This document shows, one piece after another, positions 25,085-34,300 of a stretch of DNA of 64,000 nucleotides; the first letter of the stretch is position 1, and each line of letters begins with the position of its first letter. Source of the DNA: Propionibacteriaceae bacterium (GTDB lineage Bacteria; Actinomycetota; Actinomycetes; Propionibacteriales; Propionibacteriaceae); NCBI GenBank assembly GCA_017306015.1, contig JAFKJK010000017.1, positions 50,012-114,011 of the forward strand. Direction: 5' to 3'. Made by a program: the position numbers and the translations under genes. Below the pieces are notes generated by a model, which was not told where the DNA came from, made no database searches, and saw nothing but the letters and a program-made list of their open reading frames with translations.

Positions 25085-26476
25085 CTACGACTTCTTCGGC
25101 GCCCCGGGACGGGCGTAGCGCCACCAGATGATCACCACGCAGGCGATCCCCCAGACCACGCCGATCCAGTAGAACACCGGTGCCGGCATGAGGGTCAGCG
25201 CGACGCCGAAGATGAACGGCCCGAACGCGGCGATCGCGCTCGTCCAGCCGATCACGCCGCCGGCCTGGCGCCGCTCGAAGATCATCGGCATCTGCTTGAA
25301 CGTGGACGCGTTGCCGATGCCGGCGAACAGGAAGATCGCCAGCATGCCCCACAGGAAGTTGGTGAACCCTGCCTGCAGCGCGGCGGCGCTGGAGGTGTCG
25401 GGGGTCAGCGACGGGATCGTCCAGATGATGCTGCCGACGAGGCCGATGCCGGAGATCAGCGTCCAGATCGCGCCGCCCATCCGGTCGGTGAGCGGGGAGA
25501 ACAGCACCCGCGCCCCGGCACCCACCAGCGGGCCAAGGAACACGTAGTTGGCGATGTCGGGGACCTGGTACCCCGCGATCACCGGGACGCCGTTCGCGAC
25601 GATGGCCGGATTGCCCAGGCCGTACAGGTTCGCCATCAGCAGCCCGAACTGGGCCGAGAGGCCCGAGAACGTGCCGAAGGTCATGATGTACAGCACGGTC
25701 ATCCACCAGGTGTCCTGGTTGCGGAAGATGTCGAACTGCTGGCGGATGTTGGCCTTGATCGGCACCGACTTCAGGTACTGCCAGGCGATCCACGTCCCGA
25801 TCAGGATGAACGGCAGCCAGACGAACGACGCCGCCTGGTACCAGACCTCGCGGTCGGGCTTGCCGGGGAACTTCATCATCTGGCTCTGCCCCAGCCACCA
25901 CAGCATCCCCAGCCCGATCAGCCATGGCGTGAGCAGCTGCACCAGCGAGACGCCGAAGTTGCCGATGCCGGCCTGGATGCCCAACGCCGTCCCCTGCTTC
26001 TTGCGCGGGAAGAAGTAGGACGTGGACGGCATGAAGCCGGAGAAGGCACCGCCACCGATGCCGGCCAGCAGGGCCAGCACCAGCAGCTCCCAGTAGGGCG
26101 CACTCGGCGACATCGAACGGACGCCCCAGCCGAGCACCGGGAAGAACAGCAGCAGCGTGGTTGCCGCCACCATCTTGCGGGTGCCCATGATCGGCGGCAG
26201 CACCATCCACAGCAGCCGCATCAGGCCGCCCGACAGGCCTGGCAGGGCGGCCAGCCAGTACAGCTGCTCCTTGCTGAAGGAGTAGCCGATCAGGTTGAGC
26301 TTGGGGACGATCGCGGACGGCAGGAACCAGGTGACGAACCCCAGGGTGAGGGCGAACGTGGTGATCCACAACGTCTGCCAGGCGAGTTTGGAGTTCCAGT
26401 TCGCCTCGTCCTCGGGGTCCCAGGACTTCAGCCACTCCGGCCCGGACTGGAGCCGGTCGATGATGGTGCTGCTCAT
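25085..26476 (-). CDS. narK: Nitrate/nitrite transporter, NarK2 type
   Basis: 463 residues, ~12 helices, of the nitrate/nitrite porter family of MFS. It resembles E. coli NarK: SFSKEQLYWLAALPGLSGGL, then the nitrate signature GGAFSGFMPSTSYFFPRKKQ. It probably exchanges nitrite for nitrate or imports nitrate for the respiratory reductase. ATG 26476 overlaps the upstream NarK1-type stop by ATGA. It is the last gene of the nar operon. Confidence 0.87.
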   Translation of the reverse strand: MSSTIIDRLQSGPEWLKSWDPEDEANWNSKLAWQTLWITTFALTLGFVTWFLPSAIVPKLNLIGYSFSKEQLYWLAALPGLSGGLMRLLWMVLPPIMGTRKMVAATTLLLFFPVLGWGVRSMSPSAPYWELLVLALLAGIGGGAFSGFMPSTSYFFPRKKQGTALGIQAGIGNFGVSLVQLLTPWLIGLGMLWWLGQSQMMKFPGKPDREVWYQAASFVWLPFILIGTWIAWQYLKSVPIKANIRQQFDIFRNQDTWWMTVLYIMTFGTFSGLSAQFGLLMANLYGLGNPAIVANGVPVIAGYQVPDIANYVFLGPLVGAGARVLFSPLTDRMGGAIWTLISGIGLVGSIIWTIPSLTPDTSSAAALQAGFTNFLWGMLAIFLFAGIGNASTFKQMPMIFERRQAGGVIGWTSAIAAFGPFIFGVALTLMPAPVFYWIGVVWGIACVVIIWWRYARPGAPKKS

Positions 26477-27867
26477 GCGTGTGCCTCCTCATTGAGGGAG
26501 AGGGTGTCGACGTGATCGGTGTCGAAATGATCGGCAAGCTCGGGAGCTTGGGCGTGCAACATGCGGACGATGGTGAGGTGCATCCAGACGGCGCAGATCG
26601 CGGTCAGGATGAACAGGACGAAGAAGGTGCTGGTCGGGAAGCCCGTCCACAGCTTCGTGTAGGCGAACAGCGGCGGCAGGATGAACCCGCCCAGGCCCCC
26701 GAGCATGCCGACCAGGCCTCCGACCGAGCCGACATTGTCCGGGAAGTACTCCGGGATGTGTTTGTACACCGCGGCCTTGCCGACCCCCATCGCGCAGCCG
26801 AGCAGGAAGACCAGGACCGTGAACCAGGCGATGTTGATCGCGTAGGCCAGGTGCTCGCTGAAGCTGCCGTCGGCGTGGGCGATCACGATGTGCCCGTTCG
26901 GCATCATCAGGATGCCGCTGGTGACCAGCATCACCGCGAAGGTGGCGTACATCACCTTGCGGGCGCCGATCCGGTCGGAGATCCAGCCGCCGACCGGACG
27001 CAGTAGCGAGGCCGGGAAGATGAACACGGCGGTCAGCAGCGCCGCGGTGTAGAGGTCGACCTTGAAGTTGTCGACGTAGTACTTCGGCAGCCAGCTGGAC
27101 AGCGCGACGTACGCGCCGAAGACGGCCACGTAGTAGAGGCTGAACCGCCACACCCGGACGTGCTTGAGCGGCGCCAGCATCTCCCGCAACGGCTTGCTCT
27201 GGCCGGCCATCCGGTCGTGCCGGGGGACGATCACCCAGGTCAGCACGGCCAGCGCGACCAGCAGTACGGAGTAGATCACCGGGACGAGACGCCAGCCGCC
27301 CTGGACGCCGAAGATGAAGGTCGCCCCCGCAGTGCCGGCGATCAGCGGCGGGCCGATGAACTTGGTCACCGACGCGCCGACGTTGCCGGCCCCGAACAGG
27401 CCGAGCGCGAAGCCCTGCCGCTCGCGTCCGAACCAGGCGGCGTTCCAGGCGATGCCGACGCTGAACAGGTTGCCGGCGAAGCCCACCAGGAACGCCAGCA
27501 CCAGCAGGACGCCGTAGCTGTGTGCGGTCGAGACCAGGTACGCCGGGACGGCGGTGACGGCCAGCATCACGATGGTGATCTTCCGGCCGCCGATCCGGTC
27601 GGTCAGCATGCCGGCCGGCAGCCGCCACATCGAGCCGTTCAGGACGGCGAGGGCACTGATCCAGGAGAGCTGGACGTCGTCCAGCAGCAGCTCCTTCTGG
27701 ATCTCGATGCCGAGGATGCCGAACATCATCCACACCGCGAACATCACGGTGAAGGCGATGGTCGACATCGTGAGGACGCGGTTCGCCCCGCGTCCGGTGT
27801 CGTGGACGGGCGCGACTACATCATCGCCGTGGTGTGCCGCCACGGCGGTGGGAGTGGGTTGGTTCAT
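26473..27867 (-). CDS. Nitrate/proton symporter, NarK1 type
   Basis: 464 residues, ~12 helices. The sequence (LAVLNGSMWRLPAGMLTDRI and AGNLFSVGIAWNAAWFGRER) is of the NarK1/NasA type, which imports nitrate with protons, unlike the NarK2-type neighbour. Some bacteria fuse both; here they are separate genes overlapping by ATGA. ATG 27867 overlaps the NarI stop. The ~30-residue N-terminus is hydrophilic. Confidence 0.85.
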   Translation of the reverse strand: MNQPTPTAVAAHHGDDVVAPVHDTGRGANRVLTMSTIAFTVMFAVWMMFGILGIEIQKELLLDDVQLSWISALAVLNGSMWRLPAGMLTDRIGGRKITIVMLAVTAVPAYLVSTAHSYGVLLVLAFLVGFAGNLFSVGIAWNAAWFGRERQGFALGLFGAGNVGASVTKFIGPPLIAGTAGATFIFGVQGGWRLVPVIYSVLLVALAVLTWVIVPRHDRMAGQSKPLREMLAPLKHVRVWRFSLYYVAVFGAYVALSSWLPKYYVDNFKVDLYTAALLTAVFIFPASLLRPVGGWISDRIGARKVMYATFAVMLVTSGILMMPNGHIVIAHADGSFSEHLAYAINIAWFTVLVFLLGCAMGVGKAAVYKHIPEYFPDNVGSVGGLVGMLGGLGGFILPPLFAYTKLWTGFPTSTFFVLFILTAICAVWMHLTIVRMLHAQAPELADHFDTDHVDTLSLNEEAHA

Positions 27868-28628
27868 CTGGCCTTTCGGTCTCGGTCTTGCGTGCCGACG
27901 GGATCCCACCCACGGACGCGTCCGTGGGAGGCGACTGGGGGAGCAGCGTCCCGGCTGCGGTACACGATGTACGGCCGGAACAGGTAGTGCAGCGGGACGG
28001 TGAACGCGTGCACCAGGCGGCTGAACGGGATCAGCGCGAACAGCGCGAACCCGACCAGCACGTGCACCTGGAACTGCCAGGTGCTCGCCGCCATCGCCTC
28101 GACGTCGGGCTGGAACACCAGCAACGAGCGGAACCAGATCGAGACCGTCTCGCGGTAGTTGTGCTCGGCGCCGTCCGGGAAGTGGCCGCCGGTCAGGGTG
28201 GCGACCATGCCGAACACGATCGCCGCGACCAGCACGACGTACATCAGCTTGTCGTTGCGGGTGGTGGCCAGGAACACCGGCCCCGTCGTCCGCCTGCGGT
28301 AGATCAGCATGACGATGCCTACCAGGGTGGCGATGCCCGCCAGCGTCCCGGCGACCAGGGCGACCAGGTGGTAGGTGTCCTGGGTCACGACGACGTCCGT
28401 CCACGACTTCGGGATCAACAGGCCGAGGAGGTGCCCGCCCAGGACCACGAACAGTCCGTAGTGGAACATCGGGGACGCGATCCGCAACAGCCTGGACTCG
28501 TACAGCTGCGACGAGCGCGTCGTCCAGCCGAACTGGTCGTAGCGGTAGCGCCAGATCAGCCCGCCGATCAGCAGCAGGGCGACCAGGTAGGGCAGCACGC
28601 CCCACAGCAGGATGCTCAGCGTGTTCAT
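27864..28628 (-). CDS. narI: Respiratory nitrate reductase gamma subunit
   Basis: 254 residues with five hydrophobic helices. Likely heme-b ligands lie in FHYGLFVVLGGH and in QVHVLVGF and SRLVHAF. NarI takes electrons from menaquinol and passes them to NarH. ATG 28628 is the first start after the NarJ gene; the 78-bp gap between NarJ stop and NarI start contains a CCCGGG hairpin (28659-28683). The C-terminal ~25 residues (ASHGRVRGWDPVGTQDRDRK) are hydrophilic. Confidence 0.92.
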   Translation of the reverse strand: MNTLSILLWGVLPYLVALLLIGGLIWRYRYDQFGWTTRSSQLYESRLLRIASPMFHYGLFVVLGGHLLGLLIPKSWTDVVVTQDTYHLVALVAGTLAGIATLVGIVMLIYRRRTTGPVFLATTRNDKLMYVVLVAAIVFGMVATLTGGHFPDGAEHNYRETVSIWFRSLLVFQPDVEAMAASTWQFQVHVLVGFALFALIPFSRLVHAFTVPLHYLFRPYIVYRSRDAAPPVASHGRVRGWDPVGTQDRDRKAR

Positions 28629-28658
28629 CTCAGCTCCTCCCCGAGGTGTTCTGACGGA

Positions 28659-28683
28659 GATCCCGGGGCAAGCCCGGGACGAC
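28659..28683. repeat. CCCGGG-type hairpin element, copy 1
   Basis: GATCCCGGGGC and GCCCGGGAC arms form a short hairpin in the gap between narJ and narI. It is one of five related elements (others 28728-28754, 29344-29373, 29605-29634 and 35284-35314). Similar TCATCCCGG hairpins are known from many bacteria. Confidence 0.7.
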
Positions 28684-28706
28684 ATGGGTGGGCATCCGTC
28701 CTGACG

Positions 28707-29729
28707 TCATGCGCGCACCCCTTCCCTGTCGTCCCGGCGAAAGCCGGGGTCTCCGGGCATTCCGAGTGAGTCCAGGCCGACGAACTCGACCGGCCGGGCC
28801 TCCCCGAAACGGGCCTGGACCTCGGCCCGCGTCCTCGGCGACTCCCCGGGCAGGAGCGCGCAGACCGCCTCCAGCACACCGGCGTGGGGCAGGTGGTCGG
28901 CGGCAAGGCCGAGCCGGATCAGTTCCAGGCTGGCCCGGAACTGATCCAGCAACTCGGCCCCCCTCTTCGGATCGGCGACGGCGAACTCCAGCACGATCGG
29001 CAGGTGGTCGGGCAGCTCGCCGCGGGTGTCGACGACCAGGCCGGACTCCCGGTAGACGCCCTTGATCCCCGCCAGCACCTCACCGCGGCGGCGGGTGTCC
29101 CCGTCCGTCCAGTACGTCAGGTGCAGCGCGTGCCTGCGGGACAGGTCGAACTCCTGGACATGGAAGGCCTGCACCTCGGCCAGCAGCCCGCGTAGGTGCT
29201 CCAGGACGGGAGCGAACCGGTCGGCGGCGGACGTCCCGGCCAGCGCGTCCTCGATGACGTCGAGCCGGGAGATCAGTTCCTCGTCCGGATACGACAGGAC
29301 GAGGGCCGCCGCCTGGAACACGAGTTCGCGGGTCGGATCGGCCGGAGGTCCCGGCTTTCGCCGGGATGACGAGGGGGGAGAGGACGACGAGGGTGAAGCA
29401 GACGACAACGCCGAAGGAGACGCCGAGCGGGAAGAGGACGACGAGAGGGAAGCAGACGACAACGCCGAAGAGGACGACGAGGGGGAAGCAGACGACAACG
29501 GGGAAGAAGAAGACGACGAGAGGGAACGCGGGTCGGCGGACGAGTCCGGCGACGCGGAGGACCCGTCAAGCTCAGCGCGCTTTGCGGCGTCGCGTGCGCC
29601 CTTCTCGTCATCCCGGGCTCGGCCCGGGATCTCGCCCTTGCGCGAGTCCGGTTGTGCTGGTCGCGACCGTCGCTCCTCACGCGACCCCGGGTCCCGCCAC
29701 GACGTGAGCCGCGACAGCAGCGGGGTCAC
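28707..29729 (-). CDS. narJ: Nitrate reductase chaperone NarJ with large in-frame repeat insertion
   Basis: 340 residues against ~230 for ordinary NarJ. The start VTPLLSRLTSW is normal and the body resumes at TRELVFQAAALVLSYPDEEL and runs to the end (VAVAD-type helices, LELIRLGLAADHLPHAGVLE). Between them are ~110 foreign residues, mostly Ser/Ala/Pro, encoded by two CCCGGG hairpins and a 36-nt tandem repeat. The last ~15 residues (GMPGDPGFRRDDREG) come from a third hairpin. GTG 29729 overlaps the NarH stop. NarJ loads the molybdenum cofactor into NarG. The frame is intact, so the protein may still work. Confidence 0.88.
   Translation of the reverse strand: MTPLLSRLTSWRDPGSREERRSRPAQPDSRKGEIPGRARDDEKGARDAAKRAELDGSSASPDSSADPRSLSSSSSSPLSSASPSSSSSALSSASLSSSSSRSASPSALSSASPSSSSPPSSSRRKPGPPADPTRELVFQAAALVLSYPDEELISRLDVIEDALAGTSAADRFAPVLEHLRGLLAEVQAFHVQEFDLSRRHALHLTYWTDGDTRRRGEVLAGIKGVYRESGLVVDTRGELPDHLPIVLEFAVADPKRGAELLDQFRASLELIRLGLAADHLPHAGVLEAVCALLPGESPRTRAEVQARFGEARPVEFVGLDSLGMPGDPGFRRDDREGVRA
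28728..28754. repeat. CCCGGG-type hairpin element, copy 2, in narJ 3' end
   Basis: GTCCCGGC and GCCGGGGT arms around GAAA. It encodes the last residues of NarJ (PGDPGFRRDD) and ends 21 bp before the stop. Confidence 0.75.
29344..29373. repeat. CCCGGG-type hairpin element, copy 3, in narJ
   Basis: TCCCGGC and GCCGGGA arms with TTTC between. It marks the left (C-terminal) edge of the foreign stretch in narJ and is read as RRKPGPP. Confidence 0.75.
29380..29505. repeat. 36-nt imperfect tandem repeat in narJ
   Basis: Three 36-nt units at 29380-29415, 29434-29469 and 29470-29505, with an 18-nt half unit (29416-29433) between the first two and a partial unit after the third. Each begins GAGGACGACGAG on the plus strand. 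On the narJ strand they encode Ser/Ala/Pro runs. The length is a multiple of three, so copy number change keeps the frame. Confidence 0.85.
29605..29634. repeat. CCCGGG-type hairpin element, copy 4, in narJ
   Basis: CATCCCGGGC and GCCCGGGATC arms separated by two or three bases. Read in NarJ as GEIPGRARDDE, near the N-terminal edge of the foreign stretch. Confidence 0.75.
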
Positions 29730-31372
29730 GGCGTGTCCCCCGGATCCTGGTTGGCGTCCCAGTTCAGCAGGCCGACGCGGTGCTGCAGCTGGTCGGCGGA
29801 CGCGGCCTCCTCGGCCCGCTGCCGGGCCTTCAGCGCGCTGTAGGTCTCGATGGCGACCGGGACGGGCCGTCCGGACGCCTCCCCGAACGGGCCGGACTCG
29901 TACATGCCCGGTCCGCCCTCGAAGTCCAGCGAGCAGGCCAGCTCCTCCAGGTTGTGCGCCTCCTCGGTGTGCGCCTTCGGGATCACGTAGCGGTCCTCGT
30001 ACTTGGCGATCGCCAGCAGCCGGTACAGCTGCTCGATCGCCTCCGGGGTCATCCCGACGGCCGCGGCGAGCTCGGCGTCCCGGCCGGTGCCCAGGTTCAC
30101 CCCGCGCATGTACGAGCGCATCGCCGCCAGCTTCTGCAGCACGTCGGTGACGAGCGCGGTGTCCCCGGCGGTGAACAGTTCGGCGAGGTAGCTGACCGGG
30201 ATCCGCAGCGCGTCGATCGCCCCGAACAGGTTGCCGGCGGCCTCGGCGTCGTGGCCCTGCTGCTGGAGCAGGTCCACCACCGGCGACAGCGGCGGGATGT
30301 ACCAGACCATCGGCATGGTCCGGTACTCCGGGTGCAGCGGCAGCGCGACCTTGAAGTGCTTGATCAGCGCGTACACCGGCGAGCGCTGGGCGGCCGCGAT
30401 CCAGTCGTCGGGCATCCCGCCGGCGCGGGCATCGGCGATCACCTCGGGGTCGCGCGGGTCGAGGATCAGCCCTAGCTGTGCCTGGTACAACTCGTCCTCG
30501 GGGACGGACGCGGCCGCGGTGACCGCGTCCGGGTCGTAGAGGACGACGCCGATGTAGCGCAGCCGGCCCACGCAGGTCTCGGCGCACACCGTCGGCAGGC
30601 CGACCTCGATCCGCGGGTAGCAGAACGTGCACTTCTCGGCCTTGCCGGAGCGGTGGTTGAAGTACATCTTCTTGTAGGGACAGCCGGTGATGCACTGGCG
30701 CCAGCCGCGGCAGCGGTCCTGGTCGACCAGGACTATGCCGTCCTCGGCCCGCTTGTAGATCGCCCCGGACGGGCAGGACGCCATGCAGGACGGGTTCATG
30801 CAGTGCTCGCAGATCCGCGGCAGGAAGAACATGAAGCTCTTCTCGTAGTCGCCGCGGATCTTCTCGTTCGCCTCGTCGCGCAGCTTGGCGATGATCGGGT
30901 CCTGGGCGAGGCTCTCCTGGCTGCCGCCGAGCGAGTCGTCCCAGTTGGAGCTCCAGGTGACCTTCGTGTCCTCGCCGGTGATCAGCGACTTCGGCCGGGC
31001 CACGGGGAAGTCGTCGCCGAGCGGGGCACTGATCAGGTTCTGGTAGTCATAGGTCCAGGGCTCGTAGTAGTCGGCCAGCTCCGGCTGGACCGGAGAAGCG
31101 AAGATGCTCAGGAGCTTGGCGAACCGTCCGCCCGCGCGCAGCCTCAGCCCGCCGGACGGCGTCCGCACCCAGCCACCGCGCCAGCGGTCCTGGTCCTCGT
31201 ACCGGCGCGGGTAGCCCTGCCCGGGACGGGTCTCGACGTTGTTGAACCACACGTACTCGGTGCCGGCCCGGTTCGTCCACGCCTGCTTGCAGGTGACCGA
31301 ACAGGTGTGGCAGCCGATGCACTTGTCGAGGTTCATCACCATGCCGACCTGGGCCATCACTCGCCTGGCCAT
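29726..31372 (-). CDS. narH: Respiratory nitrate reductase beta subunit
   Basis: 548 residues with four iron-sulfur motifs: CIGCHTCSVTCKQAW, CEHCMNPSCMASCP, CRGWRQCITGCPYKK (Trp in place of Cys, giving the [3Fe-4S] cluster) and CTFCYPRIEVGLPTVCAETC. It carries electrons from NarI heme to NarG. ATG 31372 shares one base with the NarG stop (TGATG) and GGAGGTGA lies ahead. The ~200 C-terminal residues follow the NarH pattern. Confidence 0.95.
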   Translation of the reverse strand: MARRVMAQVGMVMNLDKCIGCHTCSVTCKQAWTNRAGTEYVWFNNVETRPGQGYPRRYEDQDRWRGGWVRTPSGGLRLRAGGRFAKLLSIFASPVQPELADYYEPWTYDYQNLISAPLGDDFPVARPKSLITGEDTKVTWSSNWDDSLGGSQESLAQDPIIAKLRDEANEKIRGDYEKSFMFFLPRICEHCMNPSCMASCPSGAIYKRAEDGIVLVDQDRCRGWRQCITGCPYKKMYFNHRSGKAEKCTFCYPRIEVGLPTVCAETCVGRLRYIGVVLYDPDAVTAAASVPEDELYQAQLGLILDPRDPEVIADARAGGMPDDWIAAAQRSPVYALIKHFKVALPLHPEYRTMPMVWYIPPLSPVVDLLQQQGHDAEAAGNLFGAIDALRIPVSYLAELFTAGDTALVTDVLQKLAAMRSYMRGVNLGTGRDAELAAAVGMTPEAIEQLYRLLAIAKYEDRYVIPKAHTEEAHNLEELACSLDFEGGPGMYESGPFGEASGRPVPVAIETYSALKARQRAEEAASADQLQHRVGLLNWDANQDPGDTP

Positions 31373-34300
31373 CAGTACGTCACCTCCTGGGAGCGACGGC
31401 GAACCGTCGAGACGATGTCGCGCTGCACCCCGGTCGGGCCGAGGTAGTTGAACGCGTAGGCCAACTGGGCGTAGCCGCCGATCAGGTGCGTCGGCTTGAA
31501 CAGGATCCGGGTCACCGAGTTGTGGATGCCGCCGCGCCTGCCGGTGGCCTCCGACTTCGGGACGTCGATCGTCCGCTCCTGGGCGTGCTGGACGTAGCAG
31601 ATGCCGTCCGGCAGCTTCTGGGTGACCACCGCCCGCGCGACGAACACGCCGTTGGCGTTGGTGAGCTCGATCCAGTCGTTGTCGGCCACCCCGATGGACG
31701 CCGCGTCGTTCACGCTCAACCACGCCTGCGGGCCGCCGCGTCCCAGGCTCAGCATGAACAGGTTGTCCTGGTACTCCGAATGGATCGACCACTTGTTGTG
31801 GACGGTCAGGTAGCGCAGGGTGATCTCCTTCTCGCCCCGCGCGCCGACCTCCGGCTCGCCGTACGCCCGGCTCATGTTGAGCGGCGGACGGAAGATCGGC
31901 AGCTGCTCGCCGGCGTCGATGATCCAGTCGTGGTCGAGGAAGAAGTGCATCCTCCCCGACAGCGTGTGCCACGGCTTGAGCCGCTCGGTGTTGATGCTGA
32001 ACGCCGCGTAACGCCGTCCGCCCGTCTCGGAACCCGACCACTCCGGGGAGGTGATCACCGACTGCGGGGACTCCTGGGTCTGCCGGAAGCTGATCCGGCG
32101 CTCCTCCTGGCCCTCGGACAGGTCGGCCAGCTGGCGTCCGGTCTTGGCCTCGAGGTTGTGGAAGCCCTGCGTCGCCAGCTCGCCGTTGGTGGTTCCGGAG
32201 AAGGCCAGGATCGCCTCGGCCATCCGGGCGTCGGTGTCGATCGCCGGCCGTCCGGCCGCCGCGCCCGAGGACATCACGCCGTGCAGCCGGGCGAGCAGGT
32301 TGACCGAGTGGTTCACGTCGTAGGTGATGTTCTTCACCGTGAAGCCCAGGCGGTCGGCCAGCGGCCCGACCGCGGTCAGCTTGTCGGCGATCGCGGTGTA
32401 GTCGCGCTCGACGACCATCAACTGCGGCAGGTTCCGGCCCGGGACGGCGGGCACGTCGGTGCCGCGCCAGTCCGGGACGTGGCCGCCCGGCTGGGCGATC
32501 TGCCCGGGGGTGTCGTGCTGCATCGGGACGGCGACCAGGTCGGAGCGGGTGTCCAGGTGGCCCTTGGCGAGCTTCGAGATCCCGCTGGCGAGCAGGTGGA
32601 AGAACTCGAAGTCGCTCTTCGCCTCCCACGGCGGGTCGATGGCCGGGGTGAACGCGTGCACGTAGGGGTGCATGTCGGTGCTGGACAGGTCGTACTTCTC
32701 ATACCAGGTCGCGGCCGGGAAGACGATGTCGGACAGCAGCGTGGTCGACGTCATCCGGAAGTCGGCGCTGATCAGCAGGTCGAGCTTGCCCCGGGGCGCC
32801 TCCTCGCGGAACTTGACCACCTTGGGCCGGGCCTCGGCGCCGTGCTGGTTGGGCATCAGGTTCGAGTGCGTCCCCAGCAGGTGCTCGAGGAAGTACTCGT
32901 TGCCCTTGGCCGAGGAGCCGAACAGGTTGGAGCGCCACACCACCATCGTCCGCGGCCAGTTCCCGGGCGCGTCGATGTCCTCCAGCGCGGTGGTGAGGCT
33001 GCCGGCCTTGAGCTGCGCGGCCACCCACTCGCCGACGTTGGCGGCCTCTCCGGCGTCCACGGCGGCCTTGGCCTCGTCGGCCAGGTCGAGCGGGTTGCGG
33101 TCGAACTGCGGGTAGAACGGCATCCAGCCCAGCCGGTGGGACAGCGCCATCGCGTCGGCACTGTGCAGGCCGTTCAGCTTGCCGGTCGACAGCGGCGAGG
33201 TGATCGCGTCGGCGGAGTAGCCGTCCGTCCGCCACTGGTCGGTGTGCATGTACCAGTAGCCGGTCCCGATCATCGTGCGGGGCGGACGCGACCAGTCCAG
33301 GGCATTGGCCATGTTGAACCAGCCGGTCATCGGTCGGACCTTCTCCTGCCCGACGTAGTGGGCCCAGCCGCCGCCGTTGCGTCCGATGCACCCGGTGAGC
33401 ATCAGCAGCGCCATGATCGACCGGTAGCTGACGTCGGCGTGGTACCAGTGGCAGATGCCGGCACCGATGATGATCATCGAGCGGCCGTTCGAGTCGATGG
33501 AGTTCTGCGCGAATTGCCGGGCGATCCGGATGCAGGCCTCGGCCGGGACGGAGGTGATCTCGGCCTGCCAGGCCGGGGTGTAGGGCGAGGTGACGTCGTC
33601 GTAGCCGGTGGGCCACTGGCCCGGCAGTCCGTCCCTGCCGACGCCGTACTGGGCCAGCATCAGGTCGAGGACGGTGGTGACCAGGTGCTCGCCGACACGG
33701 ACGGCGGGGACGCCGCGGCGGATGATCGAGCCCTCGCCGCGGGGATCCTCGAAGCAGGGCAGGGCGATCTCGGTCTTCTCGGCTCCGGGGACGTCGATCA
33801 GGCTGAGGCTCGGTTCGAGGTCGCCGAGGTCGAGGTTCCAGCGGCCCTTTCCCTCCTTGTTGTAGCGGTCGCCCATGGTGCCGTTGGGAATCGCCGGGTG
33901 GCCGGTCCTTCCGTCCCACAGCACGGTGCGGAAGGCGGCATCGACCGTCCCGTCGTCGGCGCTGCGCTGGGCCTTGCGCAGGGTGTCGGCGTCCAGGTCG
34001 GCCGCGGTGAGGAACTTGACGGCGGTCAGGCCGTGGCCGTCCGGGTGCTCGACGAGGGTGACCAGCATCGGCAGGTCGGTGTAGTGGCTGACGTAGTCGG
34101 TGAAGAACGGCACCTGCTTCTCGACGTAGAACTCCTTGAGCATGACGTGGCCCATGGCCATGGCCAGCGCTGCGTCCGTCCCCGCCTGGGCGGGCAGCCA
34201 CTCGTCGGCGAACTTGACGTTGTCGGCGTAGTCGGGGGCCACGGTGACGACCTTCGTGCCGCGGTAGCGGACCTCGGCCATCCAGTGGGCGTCGGGAGTG

